A stretch of DNA of 64,000 bases from Phylloscopus collybita (Eukaryota > Chordata > Aves > Passeriformes > Phylloscopidae). The stretch lies in NCBI GenBank assembly GCA_027886175.1, contig JAJNNQ010000040.1, positions 23,146,001-23,210,000 on the forward strand, written 5' to 3'. The notes beneath the pieces are model-generated. The model was not told the DNA's origin. It was given only the letters and a program-made list of their open reading frames with translations, and did not search any database. Within the stretch, counting starts at the first letter, position 1. Every line of letters starts with the position of its first letter. Of the stretch, positions 22,041 through 36,100 are shown one piece after another. Made by a program: the position numbers and the translations under genes.

Positions 22041-25000
22041 CAGTCTTCCAAGCAGACGGATACTGCGTGCATCAGTAGGTGGCAGGCATGTTCCACGCAA
22101 AAACCGAGTGCTCGCTGTTGAAGGAAAAAAAAAATCCCCAACTGCACTGAAACTGCTGTTCTCCTCACACAACATACTTCAATTAAAAAAGGGAAAAGTT
22201 GCTAATGATGCAGTTTTAAGCTATCTTGATGCAGCTGTCACTTCCCTACACTCAGCTCGAAGCCCTACCCCTCGTTAGCATTAGAATAGGCGGTTGAGAT
22301 GCTTACTGCAGTATCTCCACCCTTTCGGTTCCAAAAGCTCTGCTCTGTTACAAACTCATGTCCCTCATTTCCTCAGCTTGCTAGCTGACAGCTAGTTTAG
22401 GTGTGAGTTGAGCTGCTAACCATCGCTGCTGTGTGCACAAATCCTTCCAAAACCCTTGCTGGTCAGCAGGAACAGTAATCAGAAAGGCTCGAGTCCAAGT
22501 GTTTGAACAACTTATAAAAAGATCATTTCTACCAGACAAAGTAGAATGTGGGCTATTTCCTCATGTGCAAGGGCAGGTAGCTTAAAGCACTGAAAATATT
22601 CAAGGACTGCAGTTGATTTTTGTCTGTCTTTTCACTATTGAACCATTCCCTAGGCTTCATGGCGTCAAGATTTTCTTCTACAAGTGAATGCTTATTGACT
22701 AATAGGAGCATAGAGATGTTTCCAGCTGAAATCCCCATACCATCATAAAGCCGAATGTGTTGCAGCTTTAGAAAAAGCATTTAGAATCCCAAGGTTCATT
22801 TAAGATTAAAAAACTGGCAACATTGAAAATAAACAAATAAAAGTAACCAAGGGAGTTGCAGTAATGAATGCAAAGGGAAAAGGCCCCCCTCATATGCCTA
22901 AACTGAGGGTTATGGCGTTTGGAAGGAAGAGGCAGTTAGCATAGAGGCTTTTCTGGAAGCTTAAAAAAATAAAACAAGCAAGAGGAGGGAAAGACACTGG
23001 AGTAAGTGGAGATTTCAAAAGAAACGTGAGAACTGTGGGAAAAGAGTACGAAGGAAGACCAGCACACAATCTTCACCATGCTCACAAGAAAAGGGCTGCA
23101 AGGACAAGCCTGACTGGTGAAATATCCATCCCTGAGGATGTATCCACATTGTTCAGTCAGGTTTTGCTAGCTGCCACCCATGCACACCATGCTCTACTCT
23201 AATTTGGTAAGCAGATTCCCCATGTTATTACTATTCCATGATCAGCTGCATCCCTACACAATGGCCACCAGCCTCTCTTTACCCCCCCACCCCCCCCTTT
23301 TACTTAAATATTGTTTTAAATGTCCAGTGTGACTGCAAGTGTGTATTTTCTTAAAGACTGGCAGCTGGCTGCTTCAAAATACTGCCTTCTCCCTATTGAA
23401 GTTAAAAATTAATTCTCAGTGTCTAGAGTGATACACTTAATCTAATTTTTTAGACAGCTTTTAGAAACAAGGTTTTAAATTTTTTAACTGTTTCTAGTGC
23501 TTATGAGGGTGCTGGCCTAAAGCTTAGAAAAATCACATTAACTTACGGACTTCGAATATCTCATTCAAATTTTTGTATCTCCAAGTTTTTTTAAATTCTT
23601 TTGGGGTTTTTTAGACACTCCTTATTGAAACATGCTGGACTCCTGAAACCTTTTTTCTGTTTAACAGCGAAGAATTTACAGCAAATCTCCAATCTCTCAT
23701 TCAAGAGGGCCTTAAAGGATCAATGAAATTTCACATCCACTTTAAACCCAGTATTTGTGGTGATAGATTGCAGTTTATTCTATGAATTCCATCCACATTA
23801 CTGTAAACAAATTCAAAATGCAGATTTGTCTAAAATAATTTTTCTCCCTCTACTGGACATGAATGGCCACAATACATGAAAAATATAAATTTGACAGAGG
23901 TATGTTTAGATTTAATCTCTATAAATTAGGACACATTTAAATTGTCTTTTTTGGTCTTGGACCTTGTTTACACTGTTCAAATCAGCTAAATCAAGCCTGT
24001 GGTATTTGTCATGTGCTGTTTGTAACCCATCAAAATTGCATTTATATTTGCAACTAATAAAGTTGGCAAACTCTTGGATGTTAAAATTATAATTATGATT
24101 AATGCCAGAGATAAATGATTTCTGGCTGGAGAAATATATAACTAAGAGAAGGTTGTTACTTCAACAAGTCTACAGCTAACTGCTTGTTGCAAGTTGTTTT
24201 CTGTTTTGTCTCTGAAAAAAACAAAGCTGCAACAGGATGGTACTGAATCATGATTATATACAAACCATCTGGTGTTAAAGATGTTAATTTCACAGCCCTT
24301 GAGAAACAAGTGAACAAGGTAAGAGTACTTCTCATAACAAATGGGGTATTACTTCTCTTTTTAAAAAGTCCTTGGAATTACCTCCTAATCAAACATAAAA
24401 ACACAAGAGCCTCTAAATTCCTGAGTGTTCGCTTCAGAGAGCTAACAGATTAAAAGATATATTTTCACTTTATAAAAGCATCAGCAATTTGTTATTCAAC
24501 AGTATTTTGATTTTTTTCCCAGTTTAGTGCTCAACCTCACTCACAGCCAAAACAGTAGAAAAGCTACCTTGTATTTGGAATAGACATGGTGCTAATAATG
24601 AAGCAAGCCTCACAAGTCAGTAATGCTAAGTGGAATAGCATGCTTCTTCCGTCTCCTTTCAGTCCATGACTTCCTTCTGCGCTTGACAAACACGGGCTGT
24701 TCTCGAGAACAACAGAGACATATTGTTCTTGCTTCCTGTAAGGTGATGTAAGTGCAATGTTGAATGGATTAACACCAATTCTGCATTTTGTGGAAAACAC
24801 TATAATTTACAAAAACACTTTGCCATTCAGACTGTAGCAAGAAACAATAACCTACTGTATCTGGCAGATGAGCAAATATTAACTTTCCCCTGTAAATTAG
24901 TCTTTAGTTTGCTTGTCATCTTCCCACCCCATTTACCGATTTCTTATCAGCAGAAGCAAATGCCAGGCATATCTTTTTGGAAAAGGGGACTGCTCAAAGC

Positions 25001-26572
25001 AAAAGCAAACAGAGCTACTGAAGCCACTGCAGTGAGTAATTTTTCTAATTATTCCAGGATTGATCCTCTGTCTACAGAAGTAATGGAAAGCAATGATACA
25101 GGAGGAGGCTTTGTGCCAACAAGTGGATTAGTCTTAACAGGATGGAACCTATTGATGTAACATATAAACAACGCTAATAAATGCTGTTTTTCCTTCTCTC
25201 TTGTACCTGTTTAATAGAAACCCTTAAAAAACTTCATTGGATAAATCATCCACTTTCACAGTATTTATATCAAAAAACATACTGCAGAAGTCTCAACATT
25301 ATTTTCTTTTCCATTTTGAATTCCCCAGATATTCACTCTTGGACTGCAAATAATCTGAAATTTTGAGGCATCTTTTCTTCATATGATGGGTTATTTCAAA
25401 TGCCAAAGGATCTTTTCCTCTACTAGGTGCTATACCATATAAAGTTAGCACAGATTCTGGCTATATGCTAGTTATTCCTACTAGTTTCCTTCTCTGTGAA
25501 GTAATGTTTTTGGTAATTATCAGGCTTTCAAGTATTCTTGACAAGTAAATTGCAGGTGAATGCAAGAAACCGACATATTTAATCAACATACAGGGGTAGT
25601 TTTCCATTGCAGCAGTTGCAAAGCGTGAGGCTGATCCTGCTCAAAGCAGCCGTAAACCCTTCAGTGAACTTGAAACCGTTCGGGAGCACAGAGCAAGGCA
25701 AGTTCAGGCGGCGGATAATAGTAGACGGCAAAGGCTAATGATTACTCAGTCCTGACACTGCGCTCAACTCACTGCAAACACTCAAAGCATTTACTCCTGA
25801 CAAACTAGTTAGAGTATGTGTGCCATCAAAAACAAACAAGAAGAGCAGTAAATGGTAAAAATGCCTTAAGCAGGACCATGTTCAGCGCACAGGAAGGATT
25901 TGGCTTTTTGCAAACACAGGCCCTTTCACGTGAACGCCAAGCACCTCCGAAGGCTCCGGGGCGAGGCAGGGTCCCCGTCGTTTCAGCGGCCGGGAGGCGC
26001 AGCCTGACCCCACAGATTTGAAGCGCAACCGTGGGCTCGTGTTAAGGGGGAGGATATTGCAAAACAGAGCCCCGCAGGAGACGGCAGGGCAGGGCCCCCG
26101 GTCCTCTCCAACAGCCGGTACTGCCGCCCCCTCCCGGGGCGCCCCGAGGAGCGGGGGTGGCCGGGCAGGGACTTCCCAAGGGGAGCGGCGCCCTTCCAGG
26201 CGGACAAGCCCGTGAGGACACGACGTGACTCCCCTCTCTCGAGAGCTCCCACTCGGGACGCGGCCGGAACGCTGATCAGGGGGCGGAAAAGGTTATTTCT
26301 GTCCGGAGGCGGGGCCGGAGGAGGTGCCCGCTGCTGGGACCGCCCCAGCCCGCGCTGCCAGTGGCTCGGCAGCTGTCGCTTGGCTAGAGCTGGGGCTCCG
26401 GAGAGCGATCCCACAAGTGGTTCCTGCCCGCGGCCGAGGAATTTCGCCCAAGGAGTGAAGCGGCCGGAGGAAGAGCGGGGTGTCGGGGGTGACAGGAGAA
26501 GGAGGCCGGGCTGCCGGGGGTCGGCGCGCCGGGTAGTCCCTGCAGGTGCGGGGGAGAAGGGAGCGGCACGTC

Positions 26573-26638
26573 ATGGTGCCGGTGGCAGGCACGGAGGGAG
26601 GCTGTGCTCATCTCCCCGTCTCCTTCAGCCTTCGGTAG
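26573..26638 (+). promoter_or_regulatory. Candidate uORF 1 in the MAP3K5 leader
   Basis: An ATG in favourable context (G at -3, G at +4) opens 21 codons ending in TAG at 26636-26638, before the main ATG. It counts only if transcription starts upstream of 26573. Confidence 0.4.
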
Positions 26639-26724
26639 CGCCCGAGCGGGAATCCCTCGCTTCAGCCCGGCCGCCTTTCCCCTCCGGCAGCTCAGCGGGA
26701 CCGCTCCGGGGCGGGCGGCGCAGC

Positions 26725-26739
26725 ATGGCATCCGCCTAA
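26725..26739 (+). promoter_or_regulatory. Candidate minimal uORF 2 (Met-Ala-Ser-Ala-stop)
   Basis: GCAGCATGGC has A at -3 and G at +4, the best start context in the leader. The frame stops after four codons at 26737-26739, 46 nt before the MAP3K5 ATG, whose own context is weaker (G at -3, A at +4). It would be expected to lower initiation at the main ATG if it is in the transcript. Confidence 0.5.
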
Positions 26740-26785
26740 CCCCGGCCAACGCAACAGAGCCCGGGGCTGCTCCTTCGCCGCCGGG

Positions 26786-27191
26786 ATGAGCGACAGCAGC
26801 GAGGGGATCGTCAGCCTGCCGGTGCCCGGCCCGCCCGGCGGCGGGACTCCCTGCGAGGAGGTACTCGGCAGGAGAGCGCCCGGGGCCGACACCGGCGCCC
26901 GCAGCCTCCCGCCCGACTTGGCTGCGCCGCCGCCCGCCGCTCTCTGGGCTGAGGACGCCGCCGCCGCCGCCTGCCCGAGCACCGCGGCGCGGGCCAAGGG
27001 TGGCGGCCGGCGCACCGCGGTCACCTACGTGATCAACGAGGCGAGCCAGGGGCCGCTGCTGGCGGCGGAGAGCGGCGCCCTGCAGAGCCTGCGGGAGGCG
27101 TGCGAGGCGGTGGGGGCCGCGCTGGAGACCCTGCACTTCGGCAAGCTGGACTTCGGCGAGACGGCGGTGCTGGACCGCTTCTACAACGCAG
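26786..27191 (+). CDS. MAP3K5: MAP3K5 coding exon 1
   Basis: The exon encodes 135 codons plus one base. The first 75 or so residues are a low-complexity Pro/Ala/Gly/Arg segment beginning MSDSSEGIVSLPVPG; only the EGI motif after the start resembles human MSTEADEGI. From TAVTYVINEASQG onward it is highly conserved and ends at DRFYNA. The donor is CAG then GTGAGC. The start is the first in-frame ATG with an EGI match. The N-terminal stretch is very GC-rich, typical of avian exons inside CpG islands. Confidence 0.95.
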
Positions 27192-30100
27192 GTGAGCAGG
27201 GCTGCCCGGCCGGGGCTGATCGTCGCCGCCGCGGGACCGGCTCGGCCGGGGCTCGCCGTCACCGCCCGGGTTCACCGCAGGGCGGCGGGGGCAGCTCCGG
27301 CCGCCGACTCCTCCGGGGGCCGAGCCCCGGTGCCCCCGCGGACCCCGGCTGCAGTGACACCCCACGGGAGGACACAGCGGGTCCGTGGGGAGGCAAAAGT
27401 GCTCCAGAGCCCGCTTGTGTCCCCCGCGCTAATGAGGAAGAAACTCTTATGTCAGCAAGCGTGCTTGAATCAGCGCTTGTGGCTTCTACCAGCGGGTGAA
27501 ACGTTCCCTGGCTGTTTTCTCTCGGTGTCCCAACAGAAGCAAACTGGTACTAGTAGTTTGTGGTTTGAAAGTTTGTGCTTCTGATGTTGGTTGCATAAAA
27601 TACACACGATGGATGCGCTTGAACAAAGAGCTGAGCGCACCGATCGAGTTAGTTGGCATGAGTACCCAGGGCTGCATCCTCACCTCAGTTTGCCAGCTGC
27701 ACGGCGATAAAAGTACGGCACCTTCGTTTGAAGGTGTGGTGGTCTGAGGTTCTGTGTTATGATGCACTTGGCCCCGTATTAATTAATTAATAAAACTTTC
27801 CCCTGTCTATTTATCTTACTGGCAGATACGTGATGTCAATGTAGATTAAAAAATACCCATGCTTGCTAGATTTTCAGACTACATACAACTAAGGTTATAG
27901 TACTGAATTAATGGCTTTTTGCTTGAGGAAAAAAAAAAAAAAAAATCAGAAGCAGGAAATTGACCTGACCTGCAATTTTAAGCTTATTGTGTGATATGGC
28001 TTTGGTGTATAATGAAATACATGCTAAAAAGAAGCACTTACCAAGTTTTGTCAGATACTGTAGTTTCCTCCTCTCCTGGGGCGGAGTGAAGGGAAAGAAA
28101 ACCTAAACAAACAAAAACCTCCTGGCAGTATTGTAACCAGTTCTCACAAAAGACTCTTCAGCATAGGCATGCATATGCCTGTCACCTCTTTGAAACTTTG
28201 CAAGCTTTGCTTCATGGACTTCTGCTTTCAGTTCAATGAGGTGGGAGATTCTTAATCGTGCACTCACAGCTTATTCGTTTTGCCCCATGCAGAACCGTTT
28301 CCTTAATTCTCAGAAGTCAGAGGAGCTGTCCTCACAGGTGGAAATAGGAAGGCCATAGAGTTTCATTATAGACCTTATATTCTCTGCATTCAGCTCGGAG
28401 AGATTTCAAGCACCCTGACATCTCTTCATTCCAGGGCAGGTGAACCTGAGAGTCTCTTTATGGTTCTGTTGTGGAAGCTGTCATGTAGTGAGGCTCAGGA
28501 AGTTGAATTATTCCTGATGGTTTTGTGCCTCTTAACTGGTTAATTTTTAGACTCTGAGCAGTTCAATAGATGGGGTCTTGCTAGTTCATGGATGCTTTTT
28601 TTGTAATGAGAGATTTGACTTGAAGTGGGCCCCTTTTAATTCTGGCAGTAGGCGTCTGGCTTATAGTGCTACATAACTGCATGCTTATGTAATATAATTT
28701 GCTTCAGTGGCTTTTCAGCAAACTGTAGATGTGAAAACATTACTTTTTCTTTCGTCCTGTTTGGCTGGAATTTAATGGAACTGTTGCAAACCAGAAAAAG
28801 TACTTTGTCGTTCTGCTTTAGTAGTACAGTCCATAAATGTGTAAAGAACTAGGAGAGTTGATCACCTCCAGTGCCTGGACTGAAGAGAGCTAGATGTAAA
28901 AGTTTGCATCTGCTGCACATACAATCAGTACTGTCTGAGCTGACCAGTGATAAACCAGCTGCAATCTTAAAAACTCTGTTATGCTGCTGATCTTAGGTCT
29001 AGAGGGATCTGTGGATTTTCACACTTGTTTCTTTTTCTTTATCACTGTTGCACTTTGTACACCCTTTCTATTTTTAGGAATTTGTTGTTCTCCAGAAGCT
29101 TTTAAATAGTGAAAAAATCTCTCTGATTGGGAACAATATTAAGGAGTAGAAGCTGTGTAGTAGAAGAATGCAAGTGGGGAAGAGTGTAGGGAACAAAACT
29201 GAAATGGCCGTGGAGGGTGTAGCTTTTGCACAGATATTTTTTTAATAGGATGGTGGGACAGAGCATTTGTAGGTGACCTAAACTCCCCGTCTAACCCTTC
29301 TTGTCCTCTTTTGCTGTGTGCTTTCAGTGATCAGAGGTGATATCAGTAATAATAATAAACAGTATCTGCACACTATGTTATTTTAAAAAATAGTATAAGA
29401 AAATAGCACAGCATGATTAAATATGAAATCAACATTCAGCAGTGAAAGTGCTTTCAAATTACACGATAGTTAAGTGGTCATATTCAGGGTATGAAGTCCT
29501 CCTAGGTTCATTGTAAAGGCTGGCTAAGTTACAAGAGTAAGGAATGATGTGATTTCAGGAAGGTTTGGAAAATCAAACTTATAACTCTGTATGAAATAAA
29601 ACATTAAACCTCTCAACTCTCGTAATGCATGTAAATTAACTGTGATTTACAAGGATAGACCTACAGGTACAACAGGTGTGCAGGTATAACATACCTGTAC
29701 ATCATTAAGGCTTCCCTTTTTAATGTCTTATTTTTTGCTTTGTATAACATAGTCTGAAGTCTTGGTGATTTCTGATGTATGTTTGCATCATGCCTTTCAC
29801 TGCTTCAAAGAGAACTTGAAGGAGTATTAACTAAAATATCTTAGATGAAAATACTCATCATCCGCTCTAAATGTAGATTAGCCTACTAATAATCTCCTGC
29901 CAGCTTCAGTCAACTATGGCCCTTAAATGCTGAGACATAATTAGCAGTGCATATTTAGTGAGTAGGTGTCAGCTATGTATAATTGAACCATGCTTGCACC
30001 AAATATTAAGAATGAGCCTAGTCTAGCATTTCTGGTTGGTTGGCTTAAATTCCGCTTGATTTCAGCAAAAAATTTAAAAATTGTTTCTCAAAAAGCAGAT

Positions 30101-33100
30101 GTCAAATGAGCCCTGGAAACAGTTCTAGAAGTGTCTGACAAAAACTGAGACTTCGATACTTAGCACATTTTCTTCCACTTAAAGAGGAAGGTGAAGAGAG
30201 GAAAATGTAGTTCAATTTCTTGCAAAACTTCATGGATCTGGATTTAATCAGCTGTCTTAAGGGCTCTTTTCCTTTGTAAAGAGGATAGCTACTTGGGGTT
30301 TTTTGGTTGGGGTTGTTGTTGTTGTTTGTTTTGTTTTGTCTCCAGTAATATTAAGCAGGTGAATTACAGGTATCTCCCAAATTCAGCCTAATTTCTAAAC
30401 ACTTCAGGAATATTTTAATAGTTGGGCAATTGGAGATGTGCCAATATGTATCTGAGGTACCATTCTAAAGTGCAGCAGATAAACATGGTACTTTAAAAGT
30501 CACTGAAGCTGCTGATATTTGTAATTAAAAGGTATTTTCTCTATATTGTAATGATTATATCTGCATATCCTGTTGATTTTTATTTAATTGCTGAGTTTCT
30601 CTTGGAAACAGCCATAAATGAGTGTAAAGTACTTAGAGTTTGTTTGGCTTAGGTAAGCATTTTTTTCCCCATCTTTTTTTGGCAGTTGAAATTAGGATGA
30701 TTTTCTTTCTGAGCAGATCTTTACATAGTCACTTTGTATTACATAAGTGGGTCAAGGACTGGCTGAACAGTGTTTGAGAAAAACAAAATAGGTAAAAGGA
30801 AAAAAACTCTCATGAATCAGTAATCTCAATGAAGTCAGCTCTTCATGGGAGAGAGGTGCTCAAGGTAATTTCTTCATTAATGCTTTTAGAATTAGGGATG
30901 TGTATGGTAATTTGCTAGATGCATAACGTTGGACATTCTGACTTTTGAATACATTCTCAGAGGGACTGGTGGAAGATAAGAAAGATCACACAGTTACTGA
31001 GGAGAATATGGATTTTTTAATCTGTGCAGTCACTTCTTTTAGGTTGGTTCTCAAGATAAACAGCCTGACTGATGTGCTTTTCATATAAAACTGTCTTTCT
31101 AACTTTAATGTTGTCTTATAATGGGGAATTTCAATTTCATAAGCTTCTTATACTCAAGTTTCATCCATCAACGGCCCTTAGGATAGATGGCATTTTCTAT
31201 CTTAACACTGTTGTGTGAGGCTATTGAGAATAATTTTCCAGAACAGCAATGTTCAACTAACAGTTCATCAAGTAAGAGATGATAAAATAGGTTTAGTATG
31301 TTATCTTTATTTCTGGAATTCAGCATTATTGCTTTCAGAATTCATGCAGGCTTGGGCTTGAGATTGGCATGTTGGCTTACTGGGCGTAGAAACATAGTGT
31401 GCAACGTTCTTGGGAAGACTCTTGATATAAAAATGACAAAAAGTTCAGGGAACTAGTACAGTCACTTGTGTGAGGGTGAACTTTACTTCAAAGATGTTCT
31501 ACACCTAAGTTGTTTCTGTAGATTCTGCAGAACATCTGAGGATTATGCATTTAGAAGCATTTACAGGCACACAGAAATGCAGGGAAGCAGTACTTGGGCT
31601 AAACAGCATTCTTGTGGTTTTTTCCCTCTAAACATGATAAATTCTAGAATGCTTTTTTTTTTTTTTTTTTTTTTTAAGTGGGATTTATAGCTTTATGTAA
31701 GTTTCCTGAAGTTTGTGGTCGTACTAATGTAGTAATGCAGACTTCCCTCTTAAATCCAAAGATGGTCATATTCTATTCACAACAGATGTTCTCGATTTTA
31801 GAAGTTGATGTAAATATTTTCTGTGGTAAAAAGCAGCATGTATCCTACCATATTAGCTGTTTGTAGGAGCAAAAGAAAATCACTAGCAGAGAGAGTAATC
31901 ACAAGTTTTATTCTATTCCACATTGTCTCTCAGAACAATTAGGTGTTTTTCACCACCTTTTTCCAGTGCCTGCTGATTAGTATTTCATACTTTCACTGAC
32001 AGAGTTTTGTCAGACACTTGAAATACTGCAGTACTTTCTGTGATTATGCAGTACTTACATTCATACCTTATTTTACTTCTTTTTTACACCCCCCTCATTC
32101 CCCAAGTGCTACTGTATCCCCACTACTGTTTCTATAGCATCATGACTGGAGAATCAAATGATAATTCTTATTAGTTTAGCAGGAGAAATTATTGTGATGC
32201 ATTATTGTCTGATTTCAGAGTCCAGGACAACTACTAAAAAAATAAAAATAAGTTTACTCTCACTGTCAGTGGAAATCATGTTGAAAAATTCTGTATTTCA
32301 GCAGTGATGATGCAAGTGATGAGTTGAAACGAGATGCCAAGTAAGTTAATAATGGTGTGAAGATTGAGCTGATAGCTGTCTTGAGAGTATGACTATAATC
32401 ACATCAGGGATACAAAGTATTATGAGCACAGAACCTTTGTGTCAGAATGCATAGCATATATTGTAATGTTTAGGTGGGGTGGGTTATAAAGCTCCTTTTG
32501 ATTCTGCATATTGATTCCAGACTCTCTTAGAAAGCAGCATTAGAGACCTAAACAAAATGCATGACACATCATTGACACAGAAGAGTATTTAATTCTAAAG
32601 CACCTGAATGCTGTCTACATCTACAACAAAAGATTATGAGTCTGGTCTGGAAAAAAATCCATAATTGTATGTATGTTCCATCCAAAGTTTGTATGTTCAT
32701 AGTGCTAGTGAAGAGCTTCTGAATTTATGAAGAAATTTTGGGATTTGAAACAACATATTCACAAATATTTCCACTGCTAGACCAGCTGTAATTTTTTTAA
32801 AGTAGATTCCAATATTGGTACTGTATTGCACTACTCTCATCAAGCTACTTGTCAATGGGTGACTAGAAAACTATCATTCCATCTGTTCCTGTCTGAAGCA
32901 GGAGGAGCACAGCAGATACACCCACTCCATGTATGTGGGCTGTGAGACCTGGGTTCTCTTTCAGACTCTCTCACTGGCCTGTCACAGCAGTTTGTAGCTC
33001 TGCTGTGCAGAAAGAGCTTCCTCAGGCCTCTCCCACAGCTGAGAGGCTTATGCAGCATGTACCATGGGTATGAATTACCAGGCATGTCTGTAACATAAAT

Positions 33101-36100
33101 AACAATAAGGGTATGCTGCTGCAGTGTTTATTTACTGAAGTGTTTATCGGTGAGACCACCGACTAGAGAGTCCACATGAAGGCTTTTCTTGGATTATTTA
33201 GAAGTCCCTGGAGGTTACTAGAACTTAGGCTTTTGAAATGGTACTTTCTCTTTTGCACTTAAGTGCATCAGGGTGATAGAGCTAGTTTAGAAATACTTCG
33301 TGGTATTTGAAGTGGTGGGAGGAAAGCAGGTTATGAAATTATTAGGGTCTCTTAAAATACAGTAAAGATGTACAACTCATGAGGGATCTGTATGAGTAGA
33401 CATCATCTAAGTATATTCCCCACTGGAGAAAAGGCTGAATGGAACTAGATGAATGCTCTTTGAGTAATGCAGAAGAAAGCTTGTGACTGATTTTTCTGCA
33501 GTTTGCATTTCTGTAGCTCTGAACAGGATGTGTCATAAAGAAATGACTCTTGAATTTGCTGCAGTCATGATAATAATTTGGCTTCTCTTTTTAGTAGCTT
33601 TCCAAAGTAAAGAAACACAATGCAAAAAGCTGTAAATGTAACAAGTGACAACAGCTGAAACAAGTTTTGTTAAAGCCTAAGAGTTCAAGTGAAAAGTAGA
33701 AAAGGCTTTGTGTGGATGCTTTAGCACCATTGTCCTCAGTAAATTTCACCCTCTGTTACATCTTAAAATTAAGTAAAGCAAGTGAAAATTTCTGTTTTAT
33801 GGCAGTTTGTTTTCTTTTGTCTCTGTATAGAGCAGCTGAGTTTTGAGTGTGTTCTGTGGTGCTGATCATTTAAAACTTGTTCCTCTCTTACCTCAGTGCC
33901 TTTGGAGCAGTCTGTATTTGGAATTGCTGTATTTGTATGCATAGGTAATCTGCAAGTTTATTTGTAAGTTAAACACAAAGGAATTAAAAAACCTCAGTGG
34001 CTCTATACAGTGGCAGGGATTTTGCAAGTCTGTGTTTAATAAAATGGAAGTTATTGCTGGGATTCACATTTTTCATTGTGGGCTCCCTGCTTTAGATTGT
34101 CCTCAAACATTCACTGTCCACAGTAGTCTCCTACCACTTCTTCAGCATGGCTTCTCTGGGGGCATGTACTGAGCAATACAGACACACTCGAAGTACAGCA
34201 TTTCTTAGAATGAGATAAACATCTGTAGCAGTCAGCAAAGTTATCTCATGCTGTAGAACATTGTGTGGGACAGATGACGGAAGAATCTGTTTTGACAATT
34301 GGGGGATTTTCTGGTAATTACTGGTGCATAGACTTCTGTAAGAAGTTTGTGTCTGTAATTGTTTGTCTTCCAAGAGAAATGAACATGAGCTTGACATACA
34401 AGCACAGGCTGCTTTTTTGGTTTATATTATTTTTTTCCTCTGAGACCAAATTTATGCCTTGAGTGATGCAGATAAAATATTTCAGTTATGAAGGGCTGCT
34501 AATCAACTATTAAGAACAGCATGCCAGAGTTAAATTCTCTTCCAAATCATGTCTGCCTTTATTCATAAACATTGGGATGAGTTTAGATGCAGCATGGGCT
34601 TAAAGATTTCCCACAGTCTGAATCATTTGAAGCCAGTGGGAATCAGTGCTCTTTCAATTCCCACAAGAGAGATGTATGTTTTGATTTAAGAGCTAGACAC
34701 CCTTGTAAAAATTTGGCTCTGCATTTCTCCCTTACTGTAATAAAGTAAATGAGTTGCTCTGGGACTTGCTTGCTGATTGTGTCAGTGGGTGTCTCTTGCA
34801 GAAAGCGCACTCTGGGTAAGCAGCTGGTGCTTTCAGTGATGAAGACAGTTTTTCAGTGATATCTCCACAGAAGTTACCTGCACTTCTTGCAGAATTATCT
34901 GGTTTTCTTCCCCTTCACACAATACTTGTCTGATACAGTTTTAATGCTGGTTTCATTACAGTCTTTCTGGCTTATCAGGGACCTATAGACTGAGACCTGC
35001 AGTCTGTGAGCTGTGAAGATGCAGGTTAAACTTCTGGCAGAAGTCTGTTCTGCAGTGTGCACAAGTCACCTGACTGTAGCACAGGAAGCCCTGGATGCGA
35101 CCAAGGAAGACTCAGTGATGTACCAGAAGTAAAGGAACAGTTGTACCAGTGTAGGAATTCATTTATGGCTCTGAAGTGGGGCCCCTTCTGCTTGGGAAAA
35201 ATTTATTCGGTTATCTTGACACAGTAGCAAAGTGCTCCATTTAACTTCACTATAGAGGCACACCCATGAGATTAAATGCCCCTGCTTCCACTGCTCCACC
35301 TTCAACATGATTTTTGCAGCTGCGCATACTTTTTAAAGCATGATAGTTCTGGTTTTTCTCTATAGAAGAATGTATCTGAATGGAAACACACTAGATGTAT
35401 GCCATAATTTTGTGTTTTATTGGTTTATTACTGCTTTTCAATACAAATCTCAGATAAGGTTTCTTGACCTTCATCCAGGAACCTTATAGCTGATTAGAGT
35501 GAAAATGGATTGACTTTAACCTGAATGTCTGCATGCTGACTACTGGTTATGCTTTCAATAATGTAGCATGATAATGAAAGCCAGGTTTTTGGTTGTGTGC
35601 TGCATACTCTTTTCACTCACTCCTTGCAGCTCTTGCCATCAATGGAAGTGATATGTGGCATCTGTGGAGAAGGGCAGAGGCTGTTTGCCTCTTGAATGTA
35701 ACCTTGTCTTCCAGATCACAGTTAGAAATGAGAAGTTTTTGCCAGGCAGTTGGTGTGAAGAACAGAGAATCCCTCCAAATCTCCTTGGGAGTGGAATTTT
35801 GTCGGTTCTAAACATCTGTAATCATTCCTGGGTCAAGTGCAATTGCAAAAGACTCAGTGATCATCCTGACTGCTTTCACAAGCAGTGATTGTTACGTGTG
35901 TACATAAGCTGAAGTCCTGTGTATTTATGTTCTTTCTTTCCCTGAGATCAGTTTCAGTTTTTGTTTTCTGCAGAGCTGAACTTCACTGTTACTTCATATG
36001 AAAATAAGTATACTTCCTTTGATACTTAGAGTCCTTCAGTACATAATCTCTTACTAGGGTTTTCAGTGACCTTGCAAACCATTCAAGTTGAAGTGCACAA

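Larger units (their letters stand above)
19761..25929. other. Intergenic region between the divergent PEX7 and MAP3K5 promoters
   Basis: About 6.2 kb of AT-rich DNA. Apart from a CR1 fragment (21501-22040) and a C-rich run near 23281-23298, I see no gene, RNA gene or named repeat. Positions 23380-24480 are AT-rich with several TAAT-type sites and no repeats, which would suit an enhancer but proves nothing. Confidence 0.75.
25930..27460 (+). promoter_or_regulatory. MAP3K5: MAP3K5 CpG island and promoter
   Basis: A 1.5-kb CpG-rich block surrounds MAP3K5 exon 1. There is no TATA box. GC boxes are visible near 26279 (GGGGCGG), 26306 (GAGGCGGGGCCGG) and 26708 (GGGGCGGGCGGCG). The transcription start is not determinable, but the island reaches about 850 bp upstream of the ATG. 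Many long overlapping frames in the block reflect its GC content, not genes. Confidence 0.85.

Noticed and set aside
25983..27584. Long minus-strand frame of 292 codons and other frames around MAP3K5 exon 1
   Set aside because: GC-rich shadow frames of Pro, Arg, Ala and Gly with no family signature; the plus-strand exon explains the region.
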